From contig NZ_JBDZDR010000003.1 of the NCBI RefSeq assembly GCF_040049255.1, positions 372,001-436,000 of the forward strand: DNA of 64,000 bases, in the 5' to 3' direction. This document shows positions 8,658 through 17,093 of the stretch, one piece after another. Position 1 is the first letter of the stretch. Every line of letters starts with the position of its first letter. The stretch comes from Pseudaminobacter sp040049255. Its GTDB lineage: Bacteria; Pseudomonadota; Alphaproteobacteria; Rhizobiales; Rhizobiaceae. The position numbers and the translations under genes are program-made. The notes under the pieces are model-generated. The model searched no databases. It worked only from the letters and a program-made list of their open reading frames with translations, and was not told where the DNA came from.

Positions 8658-9073
8658 TAGTTCTGGATACCAACGTCATCTCTGCTCTCATGCGGCCGGC
8701 GGTGAACCCGGAGGTTGTTTCGTGGCTCGACCGCGAGAGCTCGAGCGCCATCTGGATAACGGCCATAAGCGTTCTCGAAATTCGATCCGGGCTCCTTCTT
8801 TTGCCCGACGGCAGGCGCAAGAGCGACCTCCTCGAACGCTTCGATCTATTTCTGGACGATGCGATTGCCGGCCGAGTCCTGCCGTTTGATCGCAACGCAG
8901 CCGAAGCTGCTTCGAGCCTGAGCGCCAGACGCATAGCTATCGGCCGCAACATAGATGCGTTGGACACGCAGATCGCCGGCGTCGCAATTTCCAGGCGAGC
9001 GGCGTTGGCTACCCGCAACGTCAAGGACTTCAACGACATCGATGTGCCGCTGATCAATCCGTGGCCCGACTGA
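8654..9073 (+). CDS. FitB-like PIN-domain toxin (VapC family ribonuclease)
   Basis: A 139-residue PIN-domain endoribonuclease. The opening MIVLDTNVISALMRP carries the first catalytic Asp. A conserved Glu lies in ISVLEIRSG, and further acidic residues fall in NIDALDTQIAG and in VKDFNDIDVP, giving the expected Mg-binding set. Partner of the preceding antitoxin with a 4-bp overlap. The pair lies between purA and the serine operon and ends at a bidirectional terminator. Its RNA target cannot be read from sequence. Confidence 0.9.
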   Translation: MIVLDTNVISALMRPAVNPEVVSWLDRESSSAIWITAISVLEIRSGLLLLPDGRRKSDLLERFDLFLDDAIAGRVLPFDRNAAEAASSLSARRIAIGRNIDALDTQIAGVAISRRAALATRNVKDFNDIDVPLINPWPD

Positions 9074-9078
9074 CCAAG

Positions 9079-9107
9079 AAAAAAGCGCCGGTTGCCCGGC
9101 GCTTTTG
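9079..9107. terminator. Bidirectional terminator between fitB and serA
   Basis: AAAAGCGCCGG-TTGC-CCGGCGCTTTT: a 7-bp GC stem flanked by A and T runs, positioned to end both the plus-strand toxin transcript and the minus-strand serA transcript. Confidence 0.85.
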
Positions 9108-9130
9108 CGGCAATGCAAGTTAGGCTCGCC

Positions 9131-10732
9131 TCAGTTGCTGTTGACGTCGAAATGCAGCGGCCTGGCCGAGTCGATCGCGTGGTGCGCGCGCACCTTGGCC
9201 AGCACTTCCTCCGGGAAGGGCGCGTCAAGATAGAGCAGCGCGATGGCGTTGCCGCCCGGCCGGTCGCGGCCGAGCGCGAAGTTGGCGATGTTGACGCCGT
9301 TCTCGCCGCAGACGGTGCCCAGCAGGCCGATGATGCCCGGCGCGTCGGCATTGGTGGTGTAGAGCATGTGCTGCCCCACCTCGGCGTCGAGATTGATGCC
9401 CTTGATCTGGATGAAGCGCGGCTTGTGGTCGGAGAAGCAGGTGCCGGCAATCGAGCGGGTCTGCTTCTCGGTCTTGACCGTCAGCTTGATGTAGCCGTCG
9501 AACACGCCCGACTTGTCGCGCTTGACCTCGGCGACGATGATGCCGCGCTCCTTCACCATGATCGGCGCCGACACCATGTTGACGTCGGCCACCTGCGGGC
9601 GGATCAGCCCGGCAAGGGCGGCGCTGATCAGCGCCCTGGTGTTCATGCCGGCGGTCGAGCCGTCGAACAGAATCTCGACCTCCTTGATCGGGTCTTCCGT
9701 CACCTGGCCGACAAAAGCGCCGAGCACTTCGGCGAGCTTGACGAACGGCTTCAGCCGCGGCGCTTCCTCGGCCGTGATCGAAGGCATGTTGATGGCGTTG
9801 GAGACCGCGCCCTTGATCAGATAGTCCGACATCTGCTCGGCGATCTGCAGCGCGACATTCTCCTGCGCTTCGGTGGTGGAGGCGCCCAGATGCGGCGTGG
9901 TCACCACGTTCTCCATGCCGAAGAGCGGGCTGTCTGTGGCCGGCTCCACCTCGAACACGTCGATGCCGGCGCCAGCCACCTTGCCGCTCTTCAGCGCGGC
10001 GATGAGGTCCTGCTCCACGATCAGGCCGCCGCGCGCGCAGTTGATGATGCGCACGCCCTTCTTCATCTTGGCGATGGCGTCGGCGTTGATGATGTGGCGG
10101 GTCTTGTCGGTCAGCGGCGTGTGCAGCGTGATGAAGTCGGCGCGCGCGAACAGGTCGTCCAGTTCGACCTTTTCGACGCCAAGCTCGGCGGCACGGTCCT
10201 CCGACAGGAACGGGTCGAAGGCGATGACATGCATTTTCAGGCCCACGCCGCGCGAGGCCACGATGGAGCCGATATTGCCGCAGCCGATCACGCCCAGCGT
10301 CTTGCCGGTAATCTCCACGCCCATGAAGCGGTTCTTCTCCCACTTGCCGGCCTGGGTGGAGGCATTGGCCTCGGGAATCTGGCGGGCCAGCGCAAACATC
10401 AGCGCAATCGCATGCTCGGCGGTGGTGATGGAATTGCCGAAGGGCGTGTTCATCACGATGATACCGCGGCGGCTGGCAGCCGGGATGTCGACATTGTCAA
10501 CGCCGATGCCGGCGCGGCCGACGACCTTTAGGTTGGTCGCAGCGGCGATCAGCTTTTCGGTGACCTTGGTTGCCGAGCGGATGGCGAGACCATCATATTG
10601 GCCGATGACTTCGGCAAGCTTTTCCTTGTCCTTGCCGAGGTCGGGCAAATAGTCCACCTCGATGCCGCGATCCTTGAAGATCTGGACGGCAGTGGGGGAG
10701 AGTTTGTCGGATACGAGTACGCGAGGTGCCAT
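9131..10732 (-). CDS. serA: D-3-phosphoglycerate dehydrogenase
   Basis: Oxidises 3-phosphoglycerate to 3-phosphohydroxypyruvate with NAD, the first step of serine synthesis. At 533 residues it is the long form: an N-terminal substrate domain, a Rossmann domain with GVIGCGNIGSIVASRG, the catalytic region around INCARGGLI and HLGASTTEAQENVA, an intervening domain, and a C-terminal ACT domain (from about residue 455, containing APGIIGLLGTVCGENGVNIA) that normally senses serine. GGAGG lies 6 bases before the ATG. It is 78 bp downstream of serC, the second gene of the serC-serA operon. Confidence 0.97.
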   Translation of the reverse strand: MAPRVLVSDKLSPTAVQIFKDRGIEVDYLPDLGKDKEKLAEVIGQYDGLAIRSATKVTEKLIAAATNLKVVGRAGIGVDNVDIPAASRRGIIVMNTPFGNSITTAEHAIALMFALARQIPEANASTQAGKWEKNRFMGVEITGKTLGVIGCGNIGSIVASRGVGLKMHVIAFDPFLSEDRAAELGVEKVELDDLFARADFITLHTPLTDKTRHIINADAIAKMKKGVRIINCARGGLIVEQDLIAALKSGKVAGAGIDVFEVEPATDSPLFGMENVVTTPHLGASTTEAQENVALQIAEQMSDYLIKGAVSNAINMPSITAEEAPRLKPFVKLAEVLGAFVGQVTEDPIKEVEILFDGSTAGMNTRALISAALAGLIRPQVADVNMVSAPIMVKERGIIVAEVKRDKSGVFDGYIKLTVKTEKQTRSIAGTCFSDHKPRFIQIKGINLDAEVGQHMLYTTNADAPGIIGLLGTVCGENGVNIANFALGRDRPGGNAIALLYLDAPFPEEVLAKVRAHHAIDSARPLHFDVNSN

Positions 10733-10810
10733 GAAAGGCCTCCATCAGGTGAAATTCAAATCATCGGGGGTGGCGACCGTCCCAACCCGGCCGCCATATG
10801 CTTGAAAAGC

Positions 10811-11986
10811 TCAGGCCGCCTTTGCGAGCGCGGCCTTTTGATTTGTGAACGCCCAGTCGAGCCAGTGCGTCAGCGCTTCGAGGTCGGAAGTCTCGACCGT
10901 CGCGCCGGTCCAGATGCGCAGGCCCGAAGGCGCGTCGCGATAGGCGCCGATGTCATAGGCGACGCCTTCCTTGTCCAGCGCCGTCACGATGCCCTTGGCA
11001 AAGGCAGCCTGCGCCTCGGCGTCGAGCGCGGTCACTTCCGGATCGGCGATGGTGAGGCAGACCGAGGTGTTCGAGCGCGTGGCCTGATCGGAAGCCAGAT
11101 TGGCGAGCCAGGGCGTCTTCTCGACGAAGGCGTCGAGCACCGCGAAGTTGCGGTCGGCGCGGGCAACCAGGGCGTCGAGGCCGCCGATCGACTTCGCCCA
11201 GTTGAGCGCGTCGAGATAGTCTTCCACCGCCAGCATGGACGGCGTGTTGATGGTCTCGCCCTTGAAGATGCCTTCGATCAGCTTGCCGCCCTTGGTCAGG
11301 CGGAAGATTTTCGGCAGCGGCCAGGTCGGCTTGTAGGTCTCCAGCCGCTCGACGGCCCGCGGCGACAGGATGAGCATGCCGTGCGCGCCTTCGCCACCCA
11401 GCACCTTCTGCCAGGAGAAGGTCACCACATCTAACTTGGCGAAGTCCAGCTTCTGCGCGAAGGCGGCCGAGGTCGCGTCGCAGATCGTCAGGCCCTGGCG
11501 GTCCGCCGGAATGAAATCGGCGTTCGGCACGCGCACGCCGGAGGTCGTGCCGTTCCAGGTGAACACCACATCGCGGTCGAAATCGACATTTGCGAAGTCG
11601 ACGAGTTCGCCATAGGGCGCTTCGAAGGTGCGGACATCCGCCAGCTTCAGCTGCTTGGTGACGTCGGTCACCCAGCCCGCGCCAAAGCTTTCCCAGGCGA
11701 CCATGTCGACGCCGCGGGCGCCGAGCAGCGACCAGAGCGCCATTTCGACGGCGCCGGTATCAGACGCAGGCACGATTCCGATGCGATAGTCGGCCGGCAC
11801 CTGCAGGACCTCACGCGTCAGGTCGATTGCCTGCTGGAGCTTGGTCTTGCCGATCTTGGCACGGTGGGAGCGGCCGAGGGCCGCGTCTGCGAGAGCTTGG
11901 AGGGACCAGCCGGGGCGCTTTGCGCAAGGGCCGGATGAGAAATTGGGATTGGCCGGACGCAAGTCCGGCTTCGGCAGTGTGGTCAT
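10811..11986 (-). CDS. serC: Phosphoserine aminotransferase
   Basis: PLP enzyme converting 3-phosphohydroxypyruvate and glutamate to phosphoserine. It has 391 residues and belongs to the shorter alphaproteobacterial subgroup. The N-terminus contains RPANPNFSSGPCAKRPGW. The PLP lysine is expected in TFSWQKVLGGEGAHG, and the substrate-binding stretch includes FTWNGTTSGVRVPN. The ATG at 11986 is chosen because it directly follows the serC leader hairpins; a 47-codon upstream extension would translate through that structured RNA. First gene of the operon with serA. Confidence 0.96.
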   Translation of the reverse strand: MTTLPKPDLRPANPNFSSGPCAKRPGWSLQALADAALGRSHRAKIGKTKLQQAIDLTREVLQVPADYRIGIVPASDTGAVEMALWSLLGARGVDMVAWESFGAGWVTDVTKQLKLADVRTFEAPYGELVDFANVDFDRDVVFTWNGTTSGVRVPNADFIPADRQGLTICDATSAAFAQKLDFAKLDVVTFSWQKVLGGEGAHGMLILSPRAVERLETYKPTWPLPKIFRLTKGGKLIEGIFKGETINTPSMLAVEDYLDALNWAKSIGGLDALVARADRNFAVLDAFVEKTPWLANLASDQATRSNTSVCLTIADPEVTALDAEAQAAFAKGIVTALDKEGVAYDIGAYRDAPSGLRIWTGATVETSDLEALTHWLDWAFTNQKAALAKAA

Positions 11987-11987
11987 G

Positions 11988-12028
11988 TTGATCCTATCCT
12001 TCCAGATAGCACGCCCCTCGTTGGGGAG
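11988..12028 (-). ncRNA. serC-motif leader RNA (candidate)
   Basis: Read on the minus strand, two small hairpins sit immediately before the serC start: CCCCTC-CCCAAC-GAGGGG, then CTATC-TGGAAG-GATAG, with the ATG 7-8 nt later. The second loop and stem contain the purine-rich GGAAGGA that serves as the Shine-Dalgarno. The serC motif (Rfam) is described as a short structured leader found directly upstream of serC in alphaproteobacteria. Position and shape agree; the match is from memory and was not scored. Confidence 0.65.
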
Positions 12029-12649
12029 GGGTGGCCCACGGGCGGAGATATGGCAAAGCGCTGCCGGCCGCAAGGGAAAAACGAATTTGCGACAATGCGC
12101 CTTCTGCTTGGCGGGGGGCAGTCTCAACCGGCGTCGGTATCGCCCTAGGGGATCGGCCTAGCTGCCATACCGCCGAAGATGGGCCGGTCCCGGCGGTTTG
12201 GCCGACTGTCGCAGGCGCGCGATTTGCTGAAACATGGGGACCTGGCCCTCAGGCAACCATCGGCCGGCGAGATGCTCGGCGCCGCGCGTCCACCCCCCAC
12301 GAGCGTGTGTGCGCCGAGCCCCTTGCCGCGTCAAAGCCGCGGCTCGCTTACGGCCTACCTCTTTTGGCGATCAGCACTTTTGAGGACTTTCGCCCTGGTC
12401 CCGTTCGGCCTCTTACTTGTTCTCCCCTACGTTGACTGCAGTGAGGCTTGGCCGCCGGGTCGAGCCTCACATTTTTTGGCCGCGGGCCGGTGTGCTGAGT
12501 TGGCGGCTGCCGGGGCGCCGAACGGTGTTGTGATTTGTTGCATGCCGGACGAGGGAATAGGTTTCGTGGAGAGCGAATGCGCTTTGCCAAGGCCCGGCCG
12601 ACGGCTCTGGTCGGCCCTGTGCCCGCGGCCCGCCTGATGGGAGGTGAAG
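12029..12649. other. Intergenic region upstream of serC, no gene recognised
   Basis: About 620 bp between the serC leader and the DUF1059 gene. Every open frame here is a shadow with no family resemblance. No tRNA, clear terminator or repeat arm was found. It presumably contains the serC promoter (minus strand) and the promoter of the small downstream gene. Confidence 0.5.
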
Positions 12650-12841
12650 ATGCGCAAATACATCGACTGCCGCGAATTCCCGAGCGAGATGAAGTGCACC
12701 GTCCTGATTGCCGCCGACACGGAGGAGGAACTTGTAAACGCGGCTGTGCAGCACGCGGTTGCCGTTCACGGCGAGCACGACACGCCGGATTTCCGGTCCG
12801 AAATCAAGAAAGCCATTCACGAGGGCATGCCGAATGGCTGA
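12650..12841 (+). CDS. DUF1059 family small protein
   Basis: A 63-residue protein beginning MRKYIDCREFPSEMKCTV, the characteristic start of DUF1059 proteins with two conserved Cys residues. The middle contains a Glu-rich helix (DTEEELVNAAVQHAV) followed by VHGEHDTPDFRSEIKKAI. No function is established for the family. The start at 12650 has GGGAGGTG immediately upstream. A GTG two codons earlier is in frame but lies inside that Shine-Dalgarno. Stands alone. Confidence 0.85.
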   Translation: MRKYIDCREFPSEMKCTVLIAADTEEELVNAAVQHAVAVHGEHDTPDFRSEIKKAIHEGMPNG

Positions 12842-12938
12842 CGCGACGCCAGCCGGGCCCTGATCGACGGAAGCAATAGGCCATTCCGATGGGAATGCGG
12901 TGGCGGGTCAGCCCGCCCCCCGGTGTGTATCGATGCTG

Positions 12939-13691
12939 CTACCAGAGATCGTAGCGAAGCCCGACCTTAAGCTGGTGAAGGTTGATGCCCTTGTGGACTA
13001 GATAGGAATCGAGGTCCTTCACAGCCACGTACTGGGCGTCGGGCGCCGAAAGAAACTGGTAGCCCACATCGATGGAGGTGTTCGGGGTCACCTGGTAGTT
13101 GAGCCCTGCACCCAGCGAATAGGCGAAGGACACCTGCTTCTTGTTGTCGAAGATTTCGACGGCGGCAGCTCCGTCGGCGATGCGGATGCCCAAATCCCGC
13201 TTGGTATAGACGAAGCCCAGGCCTGCGCCGACATAGGGCGTCAGGCCGACGAAGGTGCCCAGATCGACATAGGCATTCGCCATGCCGCTCCAGGCCTGGT
13301 TCTTGGCGTTTGCAAAGACGGCGAAATCGCCGCCGAGCGGTCGCTCGTCATATTCCACGCCGAACTTGTTCTTCGACAGGAAGGCGAAGTTCAGTTCGCC
13401 GCGCAGGAAGTCGTTGAAGTGATAGCCCATGCCGACGCCGCCAAACAGGGCGGTGTTGTCTTCGCTATAGGCGGCGATGGGCAGCACGCCAATGTCGAAA
13501 TCCTTGAAGGGCTTGTTGAAAGTGTAGCCGAGGTCACCGCGAAGATACCAGCCGGAGCCCACCTCCACGGGAACGTATTCCGGTGCGTTCTCGATCACGA
13601 TGGGCGGTTCGTAGTCGGCCGCCACCGCCGGCGCCGATTGCCAAAGAACCGCCGCGGCGAGCGACAGGGCGATACGCGATTGCAGGCTCAT
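12939..13691 (-). CDS. Omp25/Omp31-like outer membrane beta-barrel protein
   Basis: Secreted outer-membrane protein of 250 residues. A signal peptide (MSLQSRIALSLAAAVLWQSAPAVAA) is followed by DYEPPIVIENAPEYVPVEVG, then GWYLRGDLGYTFN. Alternating hydrophobic and aromatic beta strands run to a C-terminal strand ending LKVGLRYDLW, the usual BAM signal with a terminal aromatic residue. Signature stretches include YVDLGTFVGLTPYVGAGLGF and GLNYQVTPNTSIDVGYQF. This is the rhizobial/Brucella Omp25-type 8-strand barrel family. A full CtrA box lies about 80 bp upstream. A paralogue lies next to it on the same strand. Confidence 0.9.
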   Translation of the reverse strand: MSLQSRIALSLAAAVLWQSAPAVAADYEPPIVIENAPEYVPVEVGSGWYLRGDLGYTFNKPFKDFDIGVLPIAAYSEDNTALFGGVGMGYHFNDFLRGELNFAFLSKNKFGVEYDERPLGGDFAVFANAKNQAWSGMANAYVDLGTFVGLTPYVGAGLGFVYTKRDLGIRIADGAAAVEIFDNKKQVSFAYSLGAGLNYQVTPNTSIDVGYQFLSAPDAQYVAVKDLDSYLVHKGINLHQLKVGLRYDLW

Positions 13692-13756
13692 TGTTGCAAA
13701 CCCCCGAAATTGGCGCCGGACGAAGAAAAGGCTCCAGTCGCCGTCGAGGGGCATTG

Positions 13757-13784
13757 TTAACCATAGTGGTTAAGTGGCGGTTAA
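13757..13784 (-). promoter_or_regulatory. CtrA box and overlapping palindrome upstream of the first Omp25-like gene
   Basis: TTAAGTGGCGGTTAA (13770-13784) fits the CtrA consensus TTAA-N7-TTAA exactly. It overlaps a perfect 17-bp palindrome TTAACCATAGTGGTTAA (13757-13773). The sites lie 66-93 bp before the start codon. In Brucella, CtrA is reported to control omp25; action here is inferred. Confidence 0.7.
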
Positions 13785-13854
13785 GGCTAACGCCTGGTTA
13801 GCGGAATTGTCCGGGCCGCCGTGCGAAGCGCTCGCGCGCAGGAACGGTCATGAC

Positions 13855-13886
13855 GAAAAAGCCGCCCGGCTCGGCCAGGCGGCTTC
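13855..13886 (-). terminator. Terminator of the second Omp25-like gene
   Basis: On the minus strand AAGCCGCC...GGCGGCTT forms a GC-rich stem followed by TTTTT, 36 bp after the stop of the gene ending at 13922. It separates the two barrel genes into different transcripts. Confidence 0.8.
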
Positions 13887-13921
13887 TGGTAATGGGAGCG
13901 AGCCCGTGAGGGCCAGCGCAG

Positions 13922-14785
13922 TTACTTGTAGACCGGCGCCACCGGTTCCGGCTCGTAGGCCACCACCTCGGGCTCGGCGCAGGCGGTGCGGCCGGGGCCG
14001 AACTGGTAGCGCAGGCCGGCCCGCACCTCATTCACGTTGAAGCCCTTGTCGAAGCCTGGCCCGGCGCCCGGGCCGCCGGCCGAAGAGTCGGCATATTCGA
14101 ACATGCGTCCGCCATTGATCCGGGTGAAGCGGTAGCCGGCGTCGAGCTCCAGGTTGCTGTTGAAGCAATAGGAGGCGCCGGCCATCAGCGCATAGGCGAA
14201 GCGCCAGTTCCTGGCGCCCTTGTGGCGGTCGTCCACGCCGGGGAACTGGTTCCTCAGGTCGCCCCATTTCACCTGGGCGCCGCCGATACCCGCGCCGAGA
14301 TAGGGCGTGACGCGGTTCCACGTGCCCAGATCGACATAGGCGTTGGCCAGCAGCACCAGCGCCGTGTAGGACGAGGTGTCAGTGGAAACGTCGGTGAAGT
14401 CGGAGGTCTGGCCGGTGAAATTCGACTTGAACCAGTAGTCGACGGTCAGGTCGGTTCGGAAATAGTCATTGACCTGGTAGCCGACGCCGGCCCCGAGCGA
14501 CATCGCCCCCTTGAGGTTGCCGAAGTCGAAGGATTTCGAGCCAGGCACGGGAACCGGGCCGCAGCCCGAGTTGCAGACGCCATAGGTGATGTAGTCGGCA
14601 CCGCGGAATTGCGACCAGTGGTAGTCCAGATCGCCGCGCAGATACCAGCCGCCGACGGCCACTTGCTGGTAGACCACTTGAGGGGCTTCAACGACCTGCG
14701 GCTCATAAAGATCGGCTGCCATGACGGGGGTGGACAGGCCAGTCATGGCCAAGGCGGCGAGGAGCCGCTTGGAAAACTCGTGCAT
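13922..14785 (-). CDS. Outer membrane beta-barrel protein, Omp25/31 type
   Basis: A 287-residue secreted barrel protein, paralogous to the one at 12939. Signal peptide MHEFSKRLLAALAMTGLSTPVMAA, mature start DLYEPQVVEAPQVVYQQ, then GGWYLRGDLDYHWSQF. Internal beta strands include SLGAGVGYQVNDYFRTDLTV, NAYVDLGTWNRVTPYLGAG and SNLELDAGYRFTRI. Unlike its neighbour it continues after the barrel strand VRAGLRYQFG with a 25-residue Pro/Glu/Val-rich tail (CAEPEVVAYEPEPVAPVYK). Two Cys pairs (CNSGC and later) could form disulfides. The start has GAGGTAGAGACA upstream. A full CtrA box lies about 75 bp upstream. Confidence 0.88.
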   Translation of the reverse strand: MHEFSKRLLAALAMTGLSTPVMAADLYEPQVVEAPQVVYQQVAVGGWYLRGDLDYHWSQFRGADYITYGVCNSGCGPVPVPGSKSFDFGNLKGAMSLGAGVGYQVNDYFRTDLTVDYWFKSNFTGQTSDFTDVSTDTSSYTALVLLANAYVDLGTWNRVTPYLGAGIGGAQVKWGDLRNQFPGVDDRHKGARNWRFAYALMAGASYCFNSNLELDAGYRFTRINGGRMFEYADSSAGGPGAGPGFDKGFNVNEVRAGLRYQFGPGRTACAEPEVVAYEPEPVAPVYK

Positions 14786-14859
14786 TGTCTCTACCTCTGC
14801 GAACCCCGCGCGCAACGCTGAGGCCAGTTGAATTGCGCATGGATAATGCCGAGTAAAGG

Positions 14860-14874
14860 TTAAGTGCCGCTTAA
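14860..14874 (-). promoter_or_regulatory. CtrA box upstream of the second Omp25-like gene
   Basis: TTAAGTGCCGCTTAA is an exact TTAA-N7-TTAA CtrA site, 75-89 bp before the start codon. It has nearly the same sequence as the box of the neighbouring paralogue (spacer GTGCCGC against GTGGCGG). Confidence 0.7.
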
Positions 14875-14931
14875 CCACGTTTGCTCACCACGAGTGAGTG
14901 TTCGGAAGCTCGAAAAGGGAGAACCGAGGCC

Positions 14932-15147
14932 ATGCCGGTCATCAAGGTGGAAATGTTCAGCGGCCGCACGGTCGAGCAGAAGCGCCAGCTCGTCAAGGCG
15001 CTGACCGATAGCTTTGTGGCCGTGTGTGGCGGCAAGCCCCAGTCGATCCACGTCATCATCGAGGACGTGGAAAAGACCAACTGGGGCATCGGCGGCGAAC
15101 TGAGCTCGGATCTCTATCCCGACCCCCAGCCCGCCGGCAGCAACTGA
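14932..15147 (+). CDS. 4-oxalocrotonate tautomerase family protein
   Basis: A 71-residue small tautomerase beginning MPVIKVEMFSGRTVEQKRQL. After removal of Met the N-terminal Pro is the catalytic base of the family. The Arg of GRTVEQKR and the stretch SIHVIIEDVEKTNWGIGGE are typical of 4-OT proteins. The physiological substrate cannot be told; many family members act on unknown enol-keto substrates. The start at 14932 follows GGGAGAACCGAGGCC. It is transcribed divergently from the barrel gene, with the CtrA box in between. Confidence 0.9.
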   Translation: MPVIKVEMFSGRTVEQKRQLVKALTDSFVAVCGGKPQSIHVIIEDVEKTNWGIGGELSSDLYPDPQPAGSN

Positions 15148-15212
15148 ACGCAGCGAACCGCGGGGTGGCGGTCTCAGGGAGGGCGGACCAGTCGCAGAGA
15201 CGCAAATCGCCG

Positions 15213-15392
15213 GCCGCACCCGAAGAATTGTCAGCTGGGAAAAAACAGCGTATCTGCATGCCGCGCGCGCTCGCGAGCAACCCGGAATTCTTTATCGATG
15301 AGGTGACATCGGCGCTCGACCCACTGGCGGCCAAGGGTGTCCGGAAACTTCTGGGCCGCCTGCCGGCGACAGGGGACGACCCATCTCTTTAA
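15213..15392 (+). pseudogene. Fragment of an ABC transporter ATPase
   Basis: A readable remnant of an ATP-binding subunit. The signature motif is degraded to LSAGKKQRICMPRALASNPE, followed by Walker B with FFIDEVTSALDPLAAKGVRK, then PATGDDPSL and a stop. The usual sequence is LSGGQQQR...LLDEPTSALDP. No Walker A region is found upstream and no start codon or ribosome-binding site is evident. It is a decayed fragment about 60 codons long, left between the tautomerase and the aldehyde dehydrogenase. Confidence 0.6.
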
Positions 15393-15619
15393 TCACTTGC
15401 ACGACCTTCAGATCGTCCAGGCGATCGCCGTTGAAGTCGTGCAAACGAACCGAGGCAGATTCTCCACCGCTGCCAAACGCGACGGAACACCCCTCTCGCG
15501 CCTGGTAGAGAAGGCTGCTCGCCCCGGTTCGGCAATTCAACACAAACCGGTGCGATAAGCCGCCGCCTGCGCGCGGATCTTCGTCGCAGCGACGACCCCG
15601 AGAAACTACGGAGACCCCG

Positions 15620-17071
15620 ATGGCCGAAGCCGCCTACACCTATACCGACACCAAGCTGCTGATCGACGGCGAATGGCGCGACGGCCAGGGCGGCCGCACC
15701 ATTCCCGTCATGGATCCGGCGACGGGTGACGAGATCGGCACCGTCGCCCATGCCGTGCGCGAAGACCTCGATGCTGCCCTGGCAGCCGCCGAGCGCGGCT
15801 TCGCGACCTGGCGCGCCGTGTCGGCGTTCGAGCGCTCCAAGATAATGCGCCGGGCGGCCGACCTCCTGCGCGCGCGCAAGGACCACATCGCCTGGCTGAT
15901 GACGCGCGAGCAGGGCAAGCCGCTCGCCGAGGCCGGCGTCGAGATCATGGCCGCTGCCGACATCATCGACTGGTTCGCCGAAGAGGCGCGCCGCACCTAC
16001 GGCCAGATCGTGCCGGCCCGCGCCGCCAACGTGCGGCAGGTGGTGACCAAGGAGCCGGTCGGCCCGGTTGCCGCCTTCACGCCGTGGAATTTTCCGATCA
16101 ACCAGGTGGTGCGCAAGCTGTCGGCCGCGCTGGCCACCGGCTGCTCGATCATCGTCAAGGCGCCCGAGGAGACCCCGGCGTCGCCGGCCGAGCTGATCCG
16201 TGCCTTCCAGGACGCCGGCGTGCCCGCCGGCGTCATCGGCCTGGTGTTCGGCGTGCCGGCCGAGATCTCGGAATATCTCATCCCGCATCCGGTGATCCGC
16301 AAGATCTCGTTCACCGGCTCGACGCCGATCGGCAAGCAGCTGGCGGCACTCGCCGGCCTGCACATGAAGCGGGCGACCATGGAGCTGGGCGGCCACGCGC
16401 CGGCCATCGTGCTCGACGACGCCGATCTCGCCAAGGCGGTCAAGGCGCTGGCGGGCTCGAAGCTGCGCAACGCCGGCCAGGTCTGCATCTCGCCGACCCG
16501 CTTCCTCGTGCAGCGCAATGCCTTCGACGGCTTCGTCGACGGCTTCGTCGACACCTTCCGCGCCACCAGGGTCGGCAACGGCCTCGAGCCGGACACGCAA
16601 ATGGGACCGCTGGCCAATGAGCGGCGCATCCCGGCGCTGGAGGCGCTGATCCAGGATGCCGTCGAGCGGGGCGCGGAGCTGCGCACCGGCGGCCGCCGCA
16701 TCGGCAACACCGGCAATTTCTTCGAGCCGACCGTGCTCGCCAATGTGCCCACCGACGCCAGGGTGATGAACGAGGAGCCATTCGGCCCGTTGGCGATCAT
16801 CAACCGCATCGACACGCTGGACGAGGCCATCGCCGAGGCCAACCGCCTGCCGTTCGGCCTGGCGGCCTATGCCTTCACCAGCTCGCTCGAGGCCGAGCAT
16901 CGCCTGTCGACCGAGATCGAGGCCGGCATGACCACCATCAACCACATCGGCCTGTCGCTGCCCGAGGTGCCGTTCGGCGGCATCAAGGATTCCGGCTACG
17001 GCGTCGAGGGCGGGTCGGAAGCGACCGAAGCCTACCTCATCACGAAGTTCGTGACCGTCAGCGCGAGCTGA
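15620..17071 (+). CDS. NAD(P)-dependent succinate-semialdehyde dehydrogenase-like aldehyde dehydrogenase
   Basis: A 483-residue aldehyde dehydrogenase, most like GabD-type succinate-semialdehyde dehydrogenases. Cofactor-binding residues lie in FTPWNFPINQVVRKLSAALA, the catalytic Glu in MELGGHAPAIVLDD and the nucleophile Cys in GQVCISPTRF. The C-terminal motif PFGGIKDSGYGVEGGSEA is characteristic of the class. Its natural substrate is a prediction; no GABA transaminase lies beside it. The gene is monocistronic, with an upstream region full of pseudogene debris and a strong terminator right after it. Confidence 0.88.
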   Translation: MAEAAYTYTDTKLLIDGEWRDGQGGRTIPVMDPATGDEIGTVAHAVREDLDAALAAAERGFATWRAVSAFERSKIMRRAADLLRARKDHIAWLMTREQGKPLAEAGVEIMAAADIIDWFAEEARRTYGQIVPARAANVRQVVTKEPVGPVAAFTPWNFPINQVVRKLSAALATGCSIIVKAPEETPASPAELIRAFQDAGVPAGVIGLVFGVPAEISEYLIPHPVIRKISFTGSTPIGKQLAALAGLHMKRATMELGGHAPAIVLDDADLAKAVKALAGSKLRNAGQVCISPTRFLVQRNAFDGFVDGFVDTFRATRVGNGLEPDTQMGPLANERRIPALEALIQDAVERGAELRTGGRRIGNTGNFFEPTVLANVPTDARVMNEEPFGPLAIINRIDTLDEAIAEANRLPFGLAAYAFTSSLEAEHRLSTEIEAGMTTINHIGLSLPEVPFGGIKDSGYGVEGGSEATEAYLITKFVTVSAS

Positions 17072-17093
17072 CGCGGCGGGACGAATCGAAAAG

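Noticed and set aside
12029..12649. Several open frames of 80-150 codons between serC and the DUF1059 gene
   Set aside because: They overlap each other in different frames, are rich in Arg/Pro as is usual for high-GC shadows, and lack signals of translation or family.
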